64,000 nt of DNA from Varroa destructor (taxonomy: Eukaryota > Arthropoda > Arachnida > Mesostigmata > Varroidae). Position numbers and translations under genes: made by a program. The notes under the pieces are model-generated. The model ran no database searches, was not told the origin of the DNA, and worked only from the letters and a program-made list of their open reading frames with translations. The stretch lies in assembly GCF_002443255.2 (NCBI RefSeq), contig NW_019211454.1, forward strand, positions 26,667,344 through 26,731,343, in the 5' to 3' direction. Shown one piece after another: positions 40,771 to 55,220 of the stretch. Numbering within the stretch: position 1 is the stretch's first letter; every line of letters begins with the position of its first letter.

Positions 40771-43700
40771 TTTATGAACTTTATAAACAAGACTCCCGTA
40801 TAACGTAACATTGTAAAGTTCTATATAATAACTAGAAAATCGAGATACCGTATTACTGACCTGCACATATATGTAACTACTACCAAGAGAGGTAAATAAA
40901 TGAACATTGATTCAAATCATCCCCTATAAAGGGCTGACACGTTTGACTTTTAAGCCAACACATCCAGGTTAACAAACGAGCGTCGGATATTCATGTCATC
41001 TCAATTAAAGTCGTTTGACATACTAACTTTCTAGTGGTCGAGCGATTTGCAAATGGATACTTTTGAGTTGGGTGAAGGTATTTTCAATTTTCATTTACAT
41101 AATTGCTCAAAATTCTACATATAAGAAGACGGCAGATGATTGCTAGACTTACTAAGTGCGTTCTATAGCACTGCTCTAGGGAAAAAGGTCATATCAAAGT
41201 TCTCAAATACGCATTGCAAAATTTTAATTTACAATGGCAATGTTTTCGAAACGTAATGACGTATATTGCGACACATGCTTATGTAACTACACAATTATGC
41301 CTTAAGATCTAAGATTTAACTGAAGAAGAAACAAGTTAGTTGGACGTTTTCGTCGGCTTACCGGAACAGGCTTTCGATTAGCACATAAGAGGTGTTTTCC
41401 ATAAAATAAGCAAACTCGCACATAACGCCACACTAGCTTGAGCCAGCATTATGGTAAAATTTTATTTCAGAACAGATGTCAGAGCCACAACGCTTCAGCT
41501 TTATATGTCTCGGCCGCATAAACGTACAAAAATATATACATATATATCTATCGAGGCTGGATGGAATGGTTAGCAAGGTATATGCGGGGACATAACCAAT
41601 CCGGCAACTGTCAATAACTTTTCTTCATATGTGATACGAATATATATTGAAACTACTTGATAATTCATATTCTACAATCGTATACAGGCTGTCAGAGTTG
41701 GCAGTGTCTTTCTTCAAATGATTGCTCATACACACTGGTTTTACGTGCCCTTTTGAATACCGACTCAACGAAACCGAGTTAGAGTGTATTAATTCAGACG
41801 TGTCAAGCAGAATGTATGTATAAAAGAAATTGATAGAATAGTTTTAACGCTGTACTGAGTAGGAAAACTAGCGTCTTTGGATTCTGCACGTTGCGACCGG
41901 CCGCTAGTTTAGCGTAGAGATCACCAATCGTCGATTTAAGAAAACTCCGGTCTTTAAATAGGACATCCGTGTATTTTCTATATCGTACTGTAGGTAACAG
42001 CTAGCGAAGTCAGAAGATTTCAATTCATTAAACGGATTTGGAAAGAAAGTTTAACATATGCGTAAGGCACGATAATTAAATTAAGACTTTTTTTGTATGC
42101 TGTGCTTTCAAAACTGAACAAAACGAACGAAGTTCCGTACAATCGCTACAAGCGTCATTGTTGACGGTCGTACGTATCTGATATAACTGTCGTCTGCTAC
42201 TGCAACTATAGCTTTGGTTCCTTTCATATGCAGTTAATTTTCTAGTTATTACAATGATACTGTGATTTGTGAAAGTATAGTTGAAAGCGTTTCAGCAGAA
42301 TTCAATCTTGTTATTATAGTTGGCAAAAAGGAAAGGAAAAGCCTCTATACCGTTGCTCAGATTCCGAAAACAACGTCATAACAATTTTGAAAACAATCTT
42401 CGTCTAGAAGGAACTGACCTCCTTGCGGTACCAAGGCCTGCCTTAATTTTCATATCGTTATTCTGTTTATGGTCAATTTGTGTAAGCCCACACGTCGTAA
42501 CTTTTTATATTTATAGTCATCGATTATCCGTAGCACAGCCTGAGCTATAGCTTTCAACTGTGCAATGTTCTATAATGAAATCTAGGCCTAATAGAACCTT
42601 TCCTATTAGCTAGCGTAGAAATTAAGGTTCAAATGAAACACATAACGTTCAAACGTGCCTATTGCAAGATCAAAGCGTGTGGTACTATTTCTAAACCGCT
42701 GAGTTTTCATTATCCAGCATTTAATTGCGCAGCTTTGGCGGACGGAAGATGCTACCAGTCTCTTCAAAGCAAAGCTTACCACAGGAGAAATGTTCAAAAA
42801 ATTAACCGTTCTGTGTTTTAAACATGCAATACTTTTGACTGCAAAAATAGCTTGCCAAGAAAATTGAAGTGTATATGCTCTCTAAACCATTGATACGTTT
42901 AAATGTGCTGTTGGTAAAAAAAAAAGGTAACAGTTGCAATTCGGGCGATCTGGTAAAAAACCACGTTGCCACCTGGGTATTGTACAATTGAACCTTTAGC
43001 ACTTTTGTGCTGTCGAATACGTTTGGTATTACAGAAACCTTGCAGGCTTCCATAACAGATGATACAGAAAGACGTCTGTACCGTTGACGTCTTACGCGTC
43101 GGTACTAGCAGTCTTCCTGATCGCAGAACAAACAAATCTTATTATTTTAGAGAGGTGGTCTAAGGTGAATCACAGACGTTCAGTCACATGACTTGTGAAG
43201 CTTCATTTATTGCCGTACCTACTTAAAAAGTGGTATCTTTTTTTTAGCAATAGTAATTTGCATGATTTATTTGTTATTAATTAGCTATTTCAGTTGTAGC
43301 GCAACAAAGAACTAAAGTTCCGTTAACTATTTAAAGTAAAAAGAATTCCGCTTAAACCTGTGTAGTGTTTAGTCATCAAAATTTAGGAGTAAAAAGTTCT
43401 TTTACCAAGCGTCTACCTGCTGCATGATTTCTAAATATCCTTTGCATTTTTTGTTGGTCATGTTTTTTTTTGACAGAAATGCTCGTTTTTACACGAACGC
43501 TGTGATTCATACGTTTTGCTTTTCGTACCTTCAAATTAATTGTTGCCGCCACAGCACCTTTTACTAGCGTTGCATTAGCATTCAAGTTTAAGGGTTTACC
43601 GTTTGTTTCGGTGTCTTTTGAAAATATTTACCCAGAGGAAGTTATTCGGTTTAAAATGTCGTTGTGAATTTTGGCCTCCCTTTTAGGACCTTTCAAGTGG

Positions 43701-46140
43701 AAAAAGGCGAATGATTGCCCTTTGTCCAACGATCGATTATCAATAGATATTAATTGCTGCATGTAGATAGTGTCCACTGTAAAGGTCAACAGCTAAGTTC
43801 AGAACCGAAACTGAATTCAATTCTTCAGAAAGAAGGGCCCTTTTTTTTTAAACAAATATCATTGGTATACTTACTCCTCCAAGATTCAGATTTTACAGGC
43901 GTCTACCGCTCACGTACCTCTGCCTCGACATTAATCAAGGGCGATCCACATTAGCATTTTAAATAACGGCAAATAAGCTGAAGATAATTTTAAATCAACA
44001 TTTAACAACAACGACAACAAACCAAAGTATTTTTTATATTGTGTTAACTAGAAGAGATAACCGTTTTTCGCTATTTAATTCTAAAGGCTTTTCGAGCAAA
44101 AACTTTCGGTGCGTAGGTGTAACATCTGGTAAAATTTGGCCGCAACTTAATAGCTTTCGTGCAATATAAGCTTTCAGTTTTGAGCCTTGATTTTTATTTC
44201 TATATTATATAAACATAGCATAGAAACAAAAAAAGACTAATACCGATTTAATGGATGCATAATCTACCGTATACCTCAATCATTGACTTGCGCTACGACA
44301 GAGAACCAATGCTAAGGCTATGGTCTGCCTCTGTCAGCCGAAGTAGTTTTTCCATTCTGATCATAGATAATCGAAGGCACAACTGAGGCTCATTCTATTG
44401 TAATCAGCACCGTGTACAACATACTATATAGGCAAAAAAATAACTGTAAAAACGACGTACGTAATAACTATTGGAGCCAATGCGTTTTATATGAAATGCG
44501 TAACTTTCTTAGGTGTTTTCAAGAATAGTTGAAAAGTGATTATGCTTTTCTAGTACAGTTTCGAGGCATTTAAAGTTCGCAGAAGATGATAGCACCTCAT
44601 ATCACGAAGAAGAAGACGTGTCGTCGCCTCTCGTTCTATTGCAAAAAGAACAAGACTCTTCAGAATTTTTGGTTACTTATTTGACAAAAATAAGCGATTG
44701 ATTATGTTAACAGAATGCTAAACAGGATGTTTCCCGCTGTGATGTCATCCCGGCGCAAGAGGTATAGTATAATCGTCATCGAGAGTTGTTTCAACCGACT
44801 TGTCCCAGCACAAAACTCTTTTGTCACAGTCACTCTGTGACGAGTTCAGATCTACCAATCGGCATAGTAAAAATAGAGCGAGTCGGTTTTTGAGCCTGGG
44901 ATAACTAACACGCAAGGTTACGCCGCTTTAAAAGAAAAAAATAATGGCCACGCTCGTTACGTTCGACTATGCTATTGGCAATTTGTTCCTAACATCTTAG
45001 CATCTATGACAAGTATTAGTGGCTGAGGAAATACAACCCTGACATGTGCTAGCGCTGCCCCTCAGATAACTGCTGAGATGTCAATTATGCCATGCAGTCA
45101 GGAACACTTCACTCGTCCCAAGTTGTACTTATCATAACTTTCTCTAAAATGACGGAATTGTGCTGCGATAAACTTGTGTCTGTTGAAGGTAGGCCTAATA
45201 GATTAACTAGACCGACAATTAGTACAGCAATCTGTGAATACGTGATATCGATCATGGCATTGTTTAACGCGAACTTCCTATTGGTTTCCGGAATTATTTA
45301 AGTTATTTTTTCAACGAATTTAAATGTGAGAGACAATTTTCTAAGGGGTTTAAGGGTACATTTAATTGCTATATAGAACCCCTCAGCTTAGTGCGCTATA
45401 TTTTTCGACAAGCGCTGTAAATATAATGAGATACACCTGTACTTGTTTCCTAGATCGCTGTCTTTAAAGGAAATATAAAGTATGGTCGCCATGATAGACT
45501 GCTGCTCAAGCTGTTTTCCTCGGTGCGGAAAGTCCTCACTACTAATCGATCAACAAAATCCTTGAAGCATATCTTACAGCCGCATACTTATGTGGAAACG
45601 GAGTTGTATTTTTATTGGCGTATACTAAAAATTTTATTTTCTCTATATATGTCGGCATTATTACCTGTTTACCTGCTAACTTCGAAATAAAATCCCATCG
45701 TAATGCATTAAGCTGGTTTGATTTACAGTGAAGTTTGCGTTCAAAAGCCACCTCGATGCTTTATACAATCGTCTAAAACAAATTGTTGTTAAAAAAAAGA
45801 ATTAGCCATATTTGCGCTTGCATGATAAAAGGTGAATGTTTACACAATATCTTATCTTAGGTAAAAAATTGAAGGTTCTTTTGCAGTTTAAATTGACAGC
45901 TATAAAATAATATAGCCATAATATATACACGAACCGAAAAAATAATACCAGTGTTAGTAACAGCAGTAGTAATAATATTGGCTGATTTACGTACGCTTGC
46001 CATATAGCAGTTAGTAGTTGACAGCACTCTAGGCGAGAACATAGTAGAGAAGTGACGCAAAAATCACCAGACAACGTGACGACCCACAAGGTGTTGCAGG
46101 AAAAATAAATAATTTCCCCCAAAAACATGTATTTATAGCT

Positions 46141-46183
<43 letters not shown>

Positions 46184-47929
46184 AGCACTATGATGAAAGA
46201 GACCAATGAATTTGTCCCATGATGTTCCATAAAACCGAGTAAATGACTCAGCATTGGTTTCGTGGAATAGAAGATTATTTATGCGAAGGAGCAAAGAGTA
46301 AAAACTCTAGATATTATTATTAGATTTTTTCGTTGATTACCGATCACTTATTTAATTGACGTTTGCACATACCGTTCAAAGGCAAGTATAAGCCGAAAAG
46401 CGCTGTAAAATGCGGGCTAAAAACCTATTTTCGTCTCACCGATTTTTCCGACCATTCAAGAGTTGTGTATTAAGGATTTATCTCGAGCTGTTCTAGTCCC
46501 ATTAAAAAGTATTAACAAAGAAATAGTATATTTTGCAGGGGCAGGGACACCTCCCAGGACCTCACCGAGCCAATTTAGGTCAAGACATCGTTTGCAGAAT
46601 AATCTAAAATTTCAAGGGCAGTTGGAAAGATGTACCATTTTCTTTTTCCCTGTTTTAAGTCGGTATACAGAATGTTTCAGAATCCATGGCGAATATCTGA
46701 TGAATTAATAGAACTCGTTAAAAGAAACCATGGGACATAAATATATAGCAAAACACATCAATTTATTTAAAACTTACCTAAAAAAATATGTGGTTAGAGC
46801 TAGTGCCTCAGAATATTCCGACTCGCTCCTGAGCAGAGGAGATCTTTGTAAATTTCTTCAAAGGAAGAAAACCCTTGCACCAGGACAAGAAACAATGAGA
46901 AGGAGAAAAACGTGGTAGAGATGCAGACGCGCGGAGATCTCTGCGTTGTTCGCTATTTAATTAGAAGTCCACCTCTGAACCAGCTCCAGGGACTCTTACG
47001 CCTCTGCTGTCCTTGCAGAAATAATCGTCCATCAGAAGCGAATGCCATAGCTCCTTTTACTTTGCCCATGATTCCTGTCTTCTCTCTAATTTGAGTTATT
47101 GTTCAAATAATTCCCTAAGCCTCTGTGGCTTCAAGAAATACCTGAAGGACATACGTTGAAAATCACGCCAATCATTGATTCATTACCGTTAAAGTTAAGA
47201 GACAGCGTTATCGTGAAGGCTTAGGCAGAGAGTTGCCATGATGGTGCTGCTTTATTAGAACAGACTTATTTGAAATTTAGTTAGATTCGTATAACTCGGT
47301 CATATTAAACCAAATGAGGACAAGTTCGAAATCCAGACACATCAGCAATATAAAGGAAATGACTCTGTTTTGGAGGGTTACTGTGGCTTTGATGCTCTAT
47401 CGAGTGGTGCCCGACTGCGAAATAGTATTTTCTTTCCTATTTGTGGTGAATATGGCATCGCGTACCTACTCAATCCGCGTTGTAACTTCTTACGCGATAG
47501 ATCATTAAATATAAGTGCAATATAGTTTACAGTTGTCAACCTAGGACAAATTTATTTATGCATGATTATTAACTAGGATAGGTGCTATGAAGTTCGCCGT
47601 ACAAAGGACGGTTCCATATCGGCATGAAAGAGAGACATACACACATGTTATTAGTTGCACCTCCGACCACATCTCTGTTCACAAGCTATTACACCCCCGC
47701 TTACCCAGATGATGACCCTAAGAAGTTGTGACATGTTTAAGAACGCTCACGTTTGAAATCACTGCCCGCGAATTAATATAAGTAAAATCAATAAACTAGC
47801 GTGGGGCTACAATGCTATGGCTGGCACTGAATACCAACAACTGGAGTCCTTGAAATGGGACGTTTAAATTAATATTTCGTACGTTCTCGCCATAGAAGAA
47901 TATTTTCATCGATCAAGCATAGGGTAAAG
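40771..47929. other. No supportable gene
   Basis: The (AG)n run at 46,145-46,182 generates the Leu-Ser repeat frame on the - strand at 45,802-46,254. A Lys/Arg-rich frame on the - strand at 43,376-43,585 is open for about 85 codons upstream to a TAA, but I cannot name it. Nothing else was recognised. Confidence 0.55.
46145..46182. repeat. (AG)19 microsatellite
   Basis: A pure AG dinucleotide run of 38 bases. It explains the serine/leucine repeat in the overlapping - strand frame. Confidence 0.97.
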
Positions 47930-48235
47930 GCCAATCAAACGGTATTGGTTAGTTAGAGCCTCTAATAAATTTCGCAATTACCGTTTTTGATGAGTTGTCA
48001 CGTAGTCATGCAACCTAAGGAATACTATTGAATTTCTGCAATTATCCATTGAACTTTTTCTACAAATTGCGTGATATATACTCATCTTGCTGATGTCCAT
48101 TTGAGCGTATACATCCGAAATTGGTTTTCCGTCTCCTAGAAAGCCGAAGAATCGCCCAACTTCTAAGAAGAGATGCCTTGATTTCTTAAATCTTAAGGAA
48201 ATGCACACACATATAACGTGTGATAATGGATCCAA
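47930..48235 (-). pseudogene. Possible Tc1-like transposase helix-turn-helix relic
   Basis: The - strand frame contains FLGDGKPISDVYAQMDISKM followed by SIYHAI. This has the pattern of the N-terminal helix-turn-helix of Tc1/pogo-type transposases (L..GKS..DVA...IS.STV). About 40 residues later it has VTTHQKR then, after a stop, LRNLLEAL, resembling the family's TT..EDR.LR.LAL stretch. No catalytic domain was found downstream, so at best this is a short dead fragment. Chance resemblance is a real alternative. Confidence 0.33.
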
Positions 48236-48960
48236 AACAGCTAACGTTTATTAGTTATTTATAAATACGCTCGTTGTCCATTGCGCACGATGTTTTTATG
48301 CAACCCCTGCGTACTTCATACACCGTTATATCCTTTTTTGCTTTGCCATCAGAATATACCTGTGGAATAATATACACTGCACTACTACACATGCGATGTG
48401 TAAATTGCCCGTCGTCGACTCTGAAATATCACCTTTTTTCAAATGTCATCTTATACACATACTGTAGCATCTGCGTCATCATCTCGGATACTGGTACAAA
48501 ATAGGCAAGCTGATGAGGCTGAGAGGAACATACAGTTGTAGAACCGAAATAAGAGGCGGTGAAGGAAGCCGGCATCGGCGGCGTGTTATATGGTGCAATA
48601 ATTGTTTGAGAGAGCAATTCCAACAATGTCTCTTCTATGTATTATTGGACCTGGACTCTACTAAGGAATGAAGGGGAATGAACAGGGATAGCTAGCAAAG
48701 TAGAACTTTAGTAAGCAGCATTCATAGTTCTGCTGCCTGGCGAATTTCTGGCCGCTGGATTTCGAGCCGACTACCAGATAGCTGGCTTCTTCTCTAAGGA
48801 AATTGTTTCCTTTAAGATTAACCTCGGCCGAATGCCCACTCCCCATAGTCTGTCATTACTACTGCTCTGGGTACTAACCTTAACGCTCGTTTCGCACTCT
48901 GTTCGCTCGTCTATCGTGCTATCTTATCTTGTCATTTCCACCTCTGAGCGGGTAACTAGA
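48236..48960. other. No supportable gene
   Basis: Short frames without recognisable domains. No RNA gene or repeat was seen. Confidence 0.5.
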
Positions 48961-48984
48961 AAGGACTCGGAGTAACCATGGGTC

Positions 48985-49440
48985 TGAGAGGTGTGAGAAG
49001 CGACCTCCTTTTGTTATCCTGCTGCCGCCACCAGCACACTACTCCTAAACTATTACATCGGCGACCGAAGTGCCTCTTCCTATAGCGTAACGGTTGAAAA
49101 TAGTATAGACGAGAATGGAAAGTTACCAACACTTACGGCCAGTTTTGCTACTGCTCTCACAGCATCAGCTGCCATGGAAGCGGCATCAGGGCCGACCGTT
49201 ACAGCAACTCTCAGCCATGGTCTGCAGTCTTCACACTAGGGTAAGAAAAAGGTTGGGGGGCTATGGTACTTGGACGCCTCTTCTGCAGCGCTGCCGAAAG
49301 ATCAAGGGATTGGCCGCGTCACAAGTGAGACCTAGCCGCCGAGGCCAAGGGCCAGTAAGAGGAACTGGGTCAGAGAAAAGTTTTGAACAGCGGGGTCTGC
49401 CACTACCATGGCGTGGCAGCAGGAGTGAAGGGATGCGGTA
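48985..49440 (+). other. GC-richer block open in two + strand frames; candidate exon or mobile-element relic
   Basis: One frame is open from about 49,003 to a TAG near 49,240 and is rich in Ala, Thr and Ser. The overlapping frame starting at 49,115 stays open to 49,441 and is rich in Arg and Gly. A consensus-like donor (CTAGG|GTAAGA) sits just after the first frame's stop, near 49,240-49,248. The block is more GC-rich than its surroundings. I recognise no domain. It could be a degraded exon, a retroelement gag fragment or chance openness from GC content. The antisense 160-codon frame (49,261-49,743) has no recognisable features either. Confidence 0.25.
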
Positions 49441-52400
49441 GCGACAGCTGTACTTACGGTTAATGAGAAGTGACTTTGCGACTCTCACATCTTTAAATTG
49501 GGGACATTGCACTGAGTCACAAACCAAACTCATGTGAACCCATTGCGATAAGCGAATGGAAACGCGGCATAGAAAACGTGCTAGATATTGTAGTGGGGAA
49601 AGACGCAATGTAGAAGGCCAGCATGTATGTACATAGGAATATAAGAACATGATGGAGTAAGCTAGGAAGGTTATATAGCTTGTCAAGGGTAGCAGGATCA
49701 TTCTTGCAGCCAATGCTCTTCTGTGATGCGATGAGATGAACACAGTATACAGGTGTTAATGAGATGTACTATTGCGAAAACAAGATAGACGAGTAGTAGA
49801 TATTAACTAGAAGCGAGGTCGTGCCGTCGAGCCGAATGAACAGTGCGAACGTTATTTGTCTTTGACAAGCCAGTACGTCTCAGACATAGTTCAAGGTCTG
49901 TCGTTTGCTTTTTTGTCGAGCCATGTGACATACATGTATATGGTCAAGGTTTCTGCTGGAGCTCGTTGGCAGATAGCCGTGAATAACCATCAGTCCTTAA
50001 TCGTGAGGTATAATAAAGCGGACTCGATTTTGAGCGCAATATATTGGCGATAATCCACTAGCAGTAGGTACCGCGTTATTTCTTTATTCATGAACGCCAC
50101 AGTAGACGCCGTACTTGAATGCTGTTAGCACGTAGGTAGCTTAGCAACGTATTGCTGAAAGCGCTCTGTTGATTTTTGTAATTTGCCAAGCAGTTTCAAT
50201 ATAAATGCAAATACATATATGAAATAGTTCGCACATCTCATAAATGCTCTCAAGGCCTCACTCCACAAAAAGGTAGAGATGACGGTAGGAAACATTGTCA
50301 TATCTTGACAATGTCTTCTCTCAAATGTTTCAAAGCTTTCACGATTATTAACAAAGATTTCTTCAGACCCAAAGCGCGATCCATAATGTTCTGTTCTCTT
50401 TTGAAGGCACTAAAAATATGAAGACAATCTTTATATACGATATTAAGACAAGGAATCCTTCTTGGACAGCCTGATCGGGGGCAGGGGTGCTTGTTCCGCT
50501 CCCTAAATTGAGTAAAAGTGCTCAGTCTTGCCTATCATAAGCCTACTACGATTTGTTGGTGTAAAGCTGCCTTACGACACACAAATATCGTTCTCCTTGC
50601 AGCGGTTAACCAGTGTTTTCCCTCACTGAGGGTAAATATGGCTTCTCTCCAAGCCTTACTATTTTCCTACCTCTTTTTCTCACCCTTCGTCAAGTCTGTT
50701 TATGCAACCCCAGCAGATGGCCAAAGGGTCGATTCACTCTATACTGTCTCAAAGCCCAGAAGTTGGATTTAGAACAGCAACTCGATAGATTAATTGTGCT
50801 AGAAATTCTTTTTTTGTTAACTCTATTCTACGTAAGCTCAATAACGTTGCATAATTTACTATAACATGATGCTGTAAGGCGCAGTTAATTCCGTTTTTGA
50901 AGTTCGCTTCTTAAAGTTGCCCGGCTGACACCGAAGTCGCGCAATAGCTTCAACACATAGTTCTGTTCCAAAGCAACGCAATGCGATCCACTAGGCGACA
51001 GCGTTCTTGATATCTACAAATCGTATGGCTTGCTACCATTAACGCTGTTGTATAGCAATCTGTCATCGTGACATAATTTACAATCCAGGTGACGTCGTCA
51101 ATGTTATCTACTCAGCACCGCCATCTAATCAGAAACACGTATATATCAATACTAACATATCCGACAAGTTATACTTTGTCTACCATTTATACATATTTGT
51201 CTATTATTAGCATAATTATTTCCGCATAACTCATTAGTATCCAGGCCAAAACGATAGACACATTAGGAAAAACAAACGAAGATTCTGTAATCACTGAGCA
51301 AAAAATGCTTCTTTTACTCGAAATGTTCTCGGTAGTAACTTACTAAGTAGTTTCGTAAGGCCAGTCATCATACATAGACAAGCAAAATTCGAAGCAGGAT
51401 ATATTGTGGCTCTATATTAGCGGTATACAGGGATACGTAGGGATATGCATTATTACTGCTTTTTATTTTGACACAGAAAATCTCCGACATAGTTTGCATG
51501 ATAGATTCTGGCTAGGATTATAGCGTCCATCCAGTAATGGAAAACAAAGCTTGACAGTAGCTCGTAAGACAAGTTATAGCTCATGGATGGCTCTTTTAAT
51601 TAGTAAAAAAAAAAAAAAAAAAAAAACCTATTTTCATTATATATGCGAGCATACTAAAATATTGGATCCGACATAAAGCGAATAATTACATTTTACAAGA
51701 GATGCATTGTACGGTTTATCCGGTACGTTTAAAAGGGCTAATCTAAGCTTCGAGAAGAGGTTCACTGGTACACAGTGACGTTCGAGGTACAGGGGTGCGA
51801 CAGCGTGTTTCAGCGTTCCTCAGAATATTCGCCGTTTGCCCAAAAACCATAAATCTATATGATATGGCAGATGTGACAAAAATGTTTTCAATTTTAGGTG
51901 TTCATTCATAGCGAAAAATGCTCGAGTGAGTCCGACATTCTAAGAGAAAGGAAATGCAACTACTCTGAGCGGGGTTTGACACGCTTGGAAGACGATTTCC
52001 GCAAGGGAACTATAAGATTTTTATCCGGTTTAGGTTCGTGTAGGATGAGGACGGTATTCATAACCGAACTCTACATAAATAATTCATGGCGTTCACGAAA
52101 AACAGATGCTTTTAAACTCCTATCTTCCATCCAAAGCATCGCCACGCATCTATAGTGTGTCTGCACTAACCGTATTAGCTTCTGGGATTGTTGCGTCCAT
52201 GAACGCGTAATTGCCCTACTCGGGCATTCTAACAGGTGTTGTCGGGAACAATCGGGATATTTTCTAGGCAGGTCGCAGGTTTCCAATATATTGAATGAAT
52301 GCTAGGGACCTATATACTTACTTCTTGCGTCGTAATCGCCGCTTTCGACGTAATCTAGCTTGTTTATGATGTTAACTCTAGACATTTGCTGCCAGCATTG

Positions 52401-55200
52401 GCAACGTTATTAATTTTTATTTTCTATTTATTTAGCCCTTTTTAGGCAAAGCTTGAAGTACCTTTGGGACTCAAGCTCAATTCAGGTAGGAAATATGGCA
52501 AAACTCTGTCTTTAGTCTGCTAAGGCCTTTCAAAAGCTAATAGCCTCGTCGCAAGAAAATTTCAAACGATTGCACCGCGGCTAAAAAAAAAAAGTGTTAA
52601 AAAGTAGCCTTTACGAACAATTCCACTTACTACACATTACTGGCAACATAAGCTTACTCTGTCGCTCATGTATAAAGAGCAATATTTAAATAAAAAAAAA
52701 TTAAGAATTGGCTGAGAGTAATTTCTGTATTTCGAGTCCAGTGTCGCAGTAAGGCATTCCATCAGAAGAATGGCTCCCATCGGCGCCCGAATTGTGCTGT
52801 GTATGACCATATTCGAACCTATACCAAAGTATCGACTAGGGCATCTCGGGAACGGGGCAGGAGTTACCTAGAAGGGAATAGAAAAGACACTTTATGAGTC
52901 TGTCCAACTGGAGTTGAATCTAACTAGCTACACCATTTAAATGTTATTTTATATTAAACGCATAATTAACCTACACATTTGTTGTTCAACCTGTCGTTGA
53001 AGTTCAGATCTGCTATCAAAACTAGGTAGTGTAGTATTCACTGTGAAGTGTTTTGGCAAGTTAAGGTGGCTTCAGTCATTGATGATTCGACTGAAACGCT
53101 ATTCTTGCCGTGGGAAAGTCGTCTCTGTCTGAAAATTTCACTGCGTTGACGGTTTTCGTTTCAAAGTGCGGCGGATGAGTCGTGACACCGTGTTAAATCG
53201 GAATAGATCAGCAATGATGGCTCAAAAAACTTATCTCTTTACAGAAGAAAGTAACAGAATCGGTGTATTAAGTTAGTAAATGTGGAATAGATTAGCTCCT
53301 GTAGTGCCATTGGCGACTTATTCTGGAATGGTAAACAGAAATGTATCACAACTTACCTTTTTAATTACCCTAGTAATAGGTACCTAAGAGGATTTTGGAT
53401 AATTTAGCAACTTTTAAAAAGTAATACCAGCACGATTAGCTAGGTTTTTTTTAAGGCAATTATCTAATCTCCACTATTTGGGTCTATATGCTTTTTTTAG
53501 GTTAATTTTGACAGGTATACGCCTTCTGTCAAACTAAATGTCGCTCTACTCCGGTCCGATCGAGTACCCAAAAAAATCACTATGAAGTTGATTTAAGAAA
53601 GTTCGGCATACGTCGGAAGTCGCTGGTTGGCCAACCTCATTACGACAATAAATTGGCAACGTCTAGCTCTACGTATGCTTCAGTACCCAATTTTCTTAAA
53701 AATTTGCAAACATTGTACTTGACAGTTCGGTTCGTCACTTGTTTTAAATTACCTTATTAGAACAAAAATTGCTGTTTTGAAAAATCTTACCTTTGTCATC
53801 GCCCGTTTTGTAAGCAGGGAGCCGAACTGATGCATCTTCTATTTGATATACGGAATAATTAATAAGTAGGTCGTCTAGTATAATCTTGGAAGGCCACATA
53901 TTTTGTAAGGCGAGGTAGTTGAGCATTAAAAAAAAAAATTGCCTGCTTACAGTTAAACGTTAGTATTTAGGGATCTTGAAATTTAGGAGCCACTGGTATG
54001 TCGGGAATTATTTGTACCTGCTTTCGCGGGTTTCTGAAAGTATATGACAAGGTTTTGATATAAAAGTGCTCGATATTCGGCTGAGGCAAGTGTCGGCCAA
54101 CATCAATGAGTATGGATTTGTTTGGCAAAGATTCCTTATAGTAACTTAACGAGTTTTCTAGAATGAGATTTCTTTAATCTTTATGTGAAAAAAAGTTTCC
54201 TAATCTCATGAAGCGTACGAAAAGCGTCTACCTACGAACATGCTAATTACAGTTTACCATGATCATGTTGTACCAAATTAAGAGGAACATGGTGCTCAAT
54301 CGTACCGCAAAATCATGTGTTAGTCATAGGCTGGAATATTCACGCTAGCCGTAGAAATGTCTAGGGACAAAACGGATGCTAATGTGGGTACTACTGTTAG
54401 GAGAACTTTTGGGATGCTGACCTTTAGTAAGTTGTCAATGGCTTGAAGATAATTTAAACAACAACAACAACAATTTTACCCGAAATACATTAAATGGTAA
54501 TATGCCTTCTTGGATGAAGGCATTTCATATAAATGTGTGTATCTACTAAAACCATAAACTACTACGCTTATCCGCGGTCGACAGGTGTTAAATGCGCGTA
54601 GAGAAACATGCTAGAAACATGTTCCTATACATCAAAATAAAAAGAACAAGATTAGAAGCCCGCCGTAAGAAATGCACGCAAAGAAGCATCTTTAATAACA
54701 CTAATGTTTCAGTAACTGATATGGCGTAACGGAACTGTGGTTATAACGATTTAAATTACTTATGAGTATTATGCCATTAAAATTAAGTCAAATTTCCATA
54801 CAATGTCCTGTTTCTGCGTAGGAGAGCATACAGCTTCATTTGTTCCAGAAAAAAACGTATTCGTTAACAAAAAATTATTTTCAATGTTGTAAATGTGTGG
54901 CAAAATTTTCACTTCGTCAAGTAATAGGCCACGTCATATATGCAGACAAACACGAATTAGTACAGCGTTGGTTAATTAAGCATGTGACACGAGGACTTAT
55001 AGCAGATTTGTATTCCGGATTTAGATCCGTCGGATCTGCCGTTGCGATTGTAACAGTCTGCTCAATCAAAATACTGATATGATTGCTTCGGTACGGACCA
55101 CGGTAGGTGCTTTAAACCCCCTTTTAAAGCAAATGTCTCTTTAATCAAATAAATCGAGGAAACACATATAGCTGAAATTTGCAATTTATATATGAACCCA
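49441..55200. other. No supportable gene; includes A22 tract
   Basis: Short frames only. The frames around 51,898-52,286 on both strands are mutually antisense and carry no known domain. A poly(A) run is at 51,605-51,626, and an (ACA)n run is at 54,457-54,473. Confidence 0.55.
51605..51626 (+). repeat. A22 homopolymer
   Basis: Twenty-two consecutive A bases. It could be the tail of a retroposed sequence, but no body upstream was recognised. Confidence 0.95.
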
Positions 55201-55214
55201 TATGCTTTTTTTTT

Positions 55215-55220
55215 TTTATT
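55215..55220 (-). promoter_or_regulatory. Poly(A) signal AATAAA downstream of the chitinase terminal exon
   Basis: On the - strand AATAAA lies about 45 nt after the TAG (55,263-55,265) that closes the CBM14 frame. This places the natural 3' end of the chitinase transcript beyond the third exon. Confidence 0.6.

Noticed and set aside
40453..40866. 137-codon - strand frame with a hydrophobic segment, considered as a membrane protein
   Set aside because: It is antisense to the LINE C-terminal region ending CKRYHV and has no start context or domain of its own.
45802..46254. 150-codon - strand frame
   Set aside because: It contains a Leu-Ser repeat created by the (AG)19 microsatellite, and the rest lacks any domain.
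49261..49743. 160-codon - strand frame, one of the longest in the window
   Set aside because: No recognisable domain or codon pattern, and it partly mirrors a GC-rich + strand block. Length alone is not enough.
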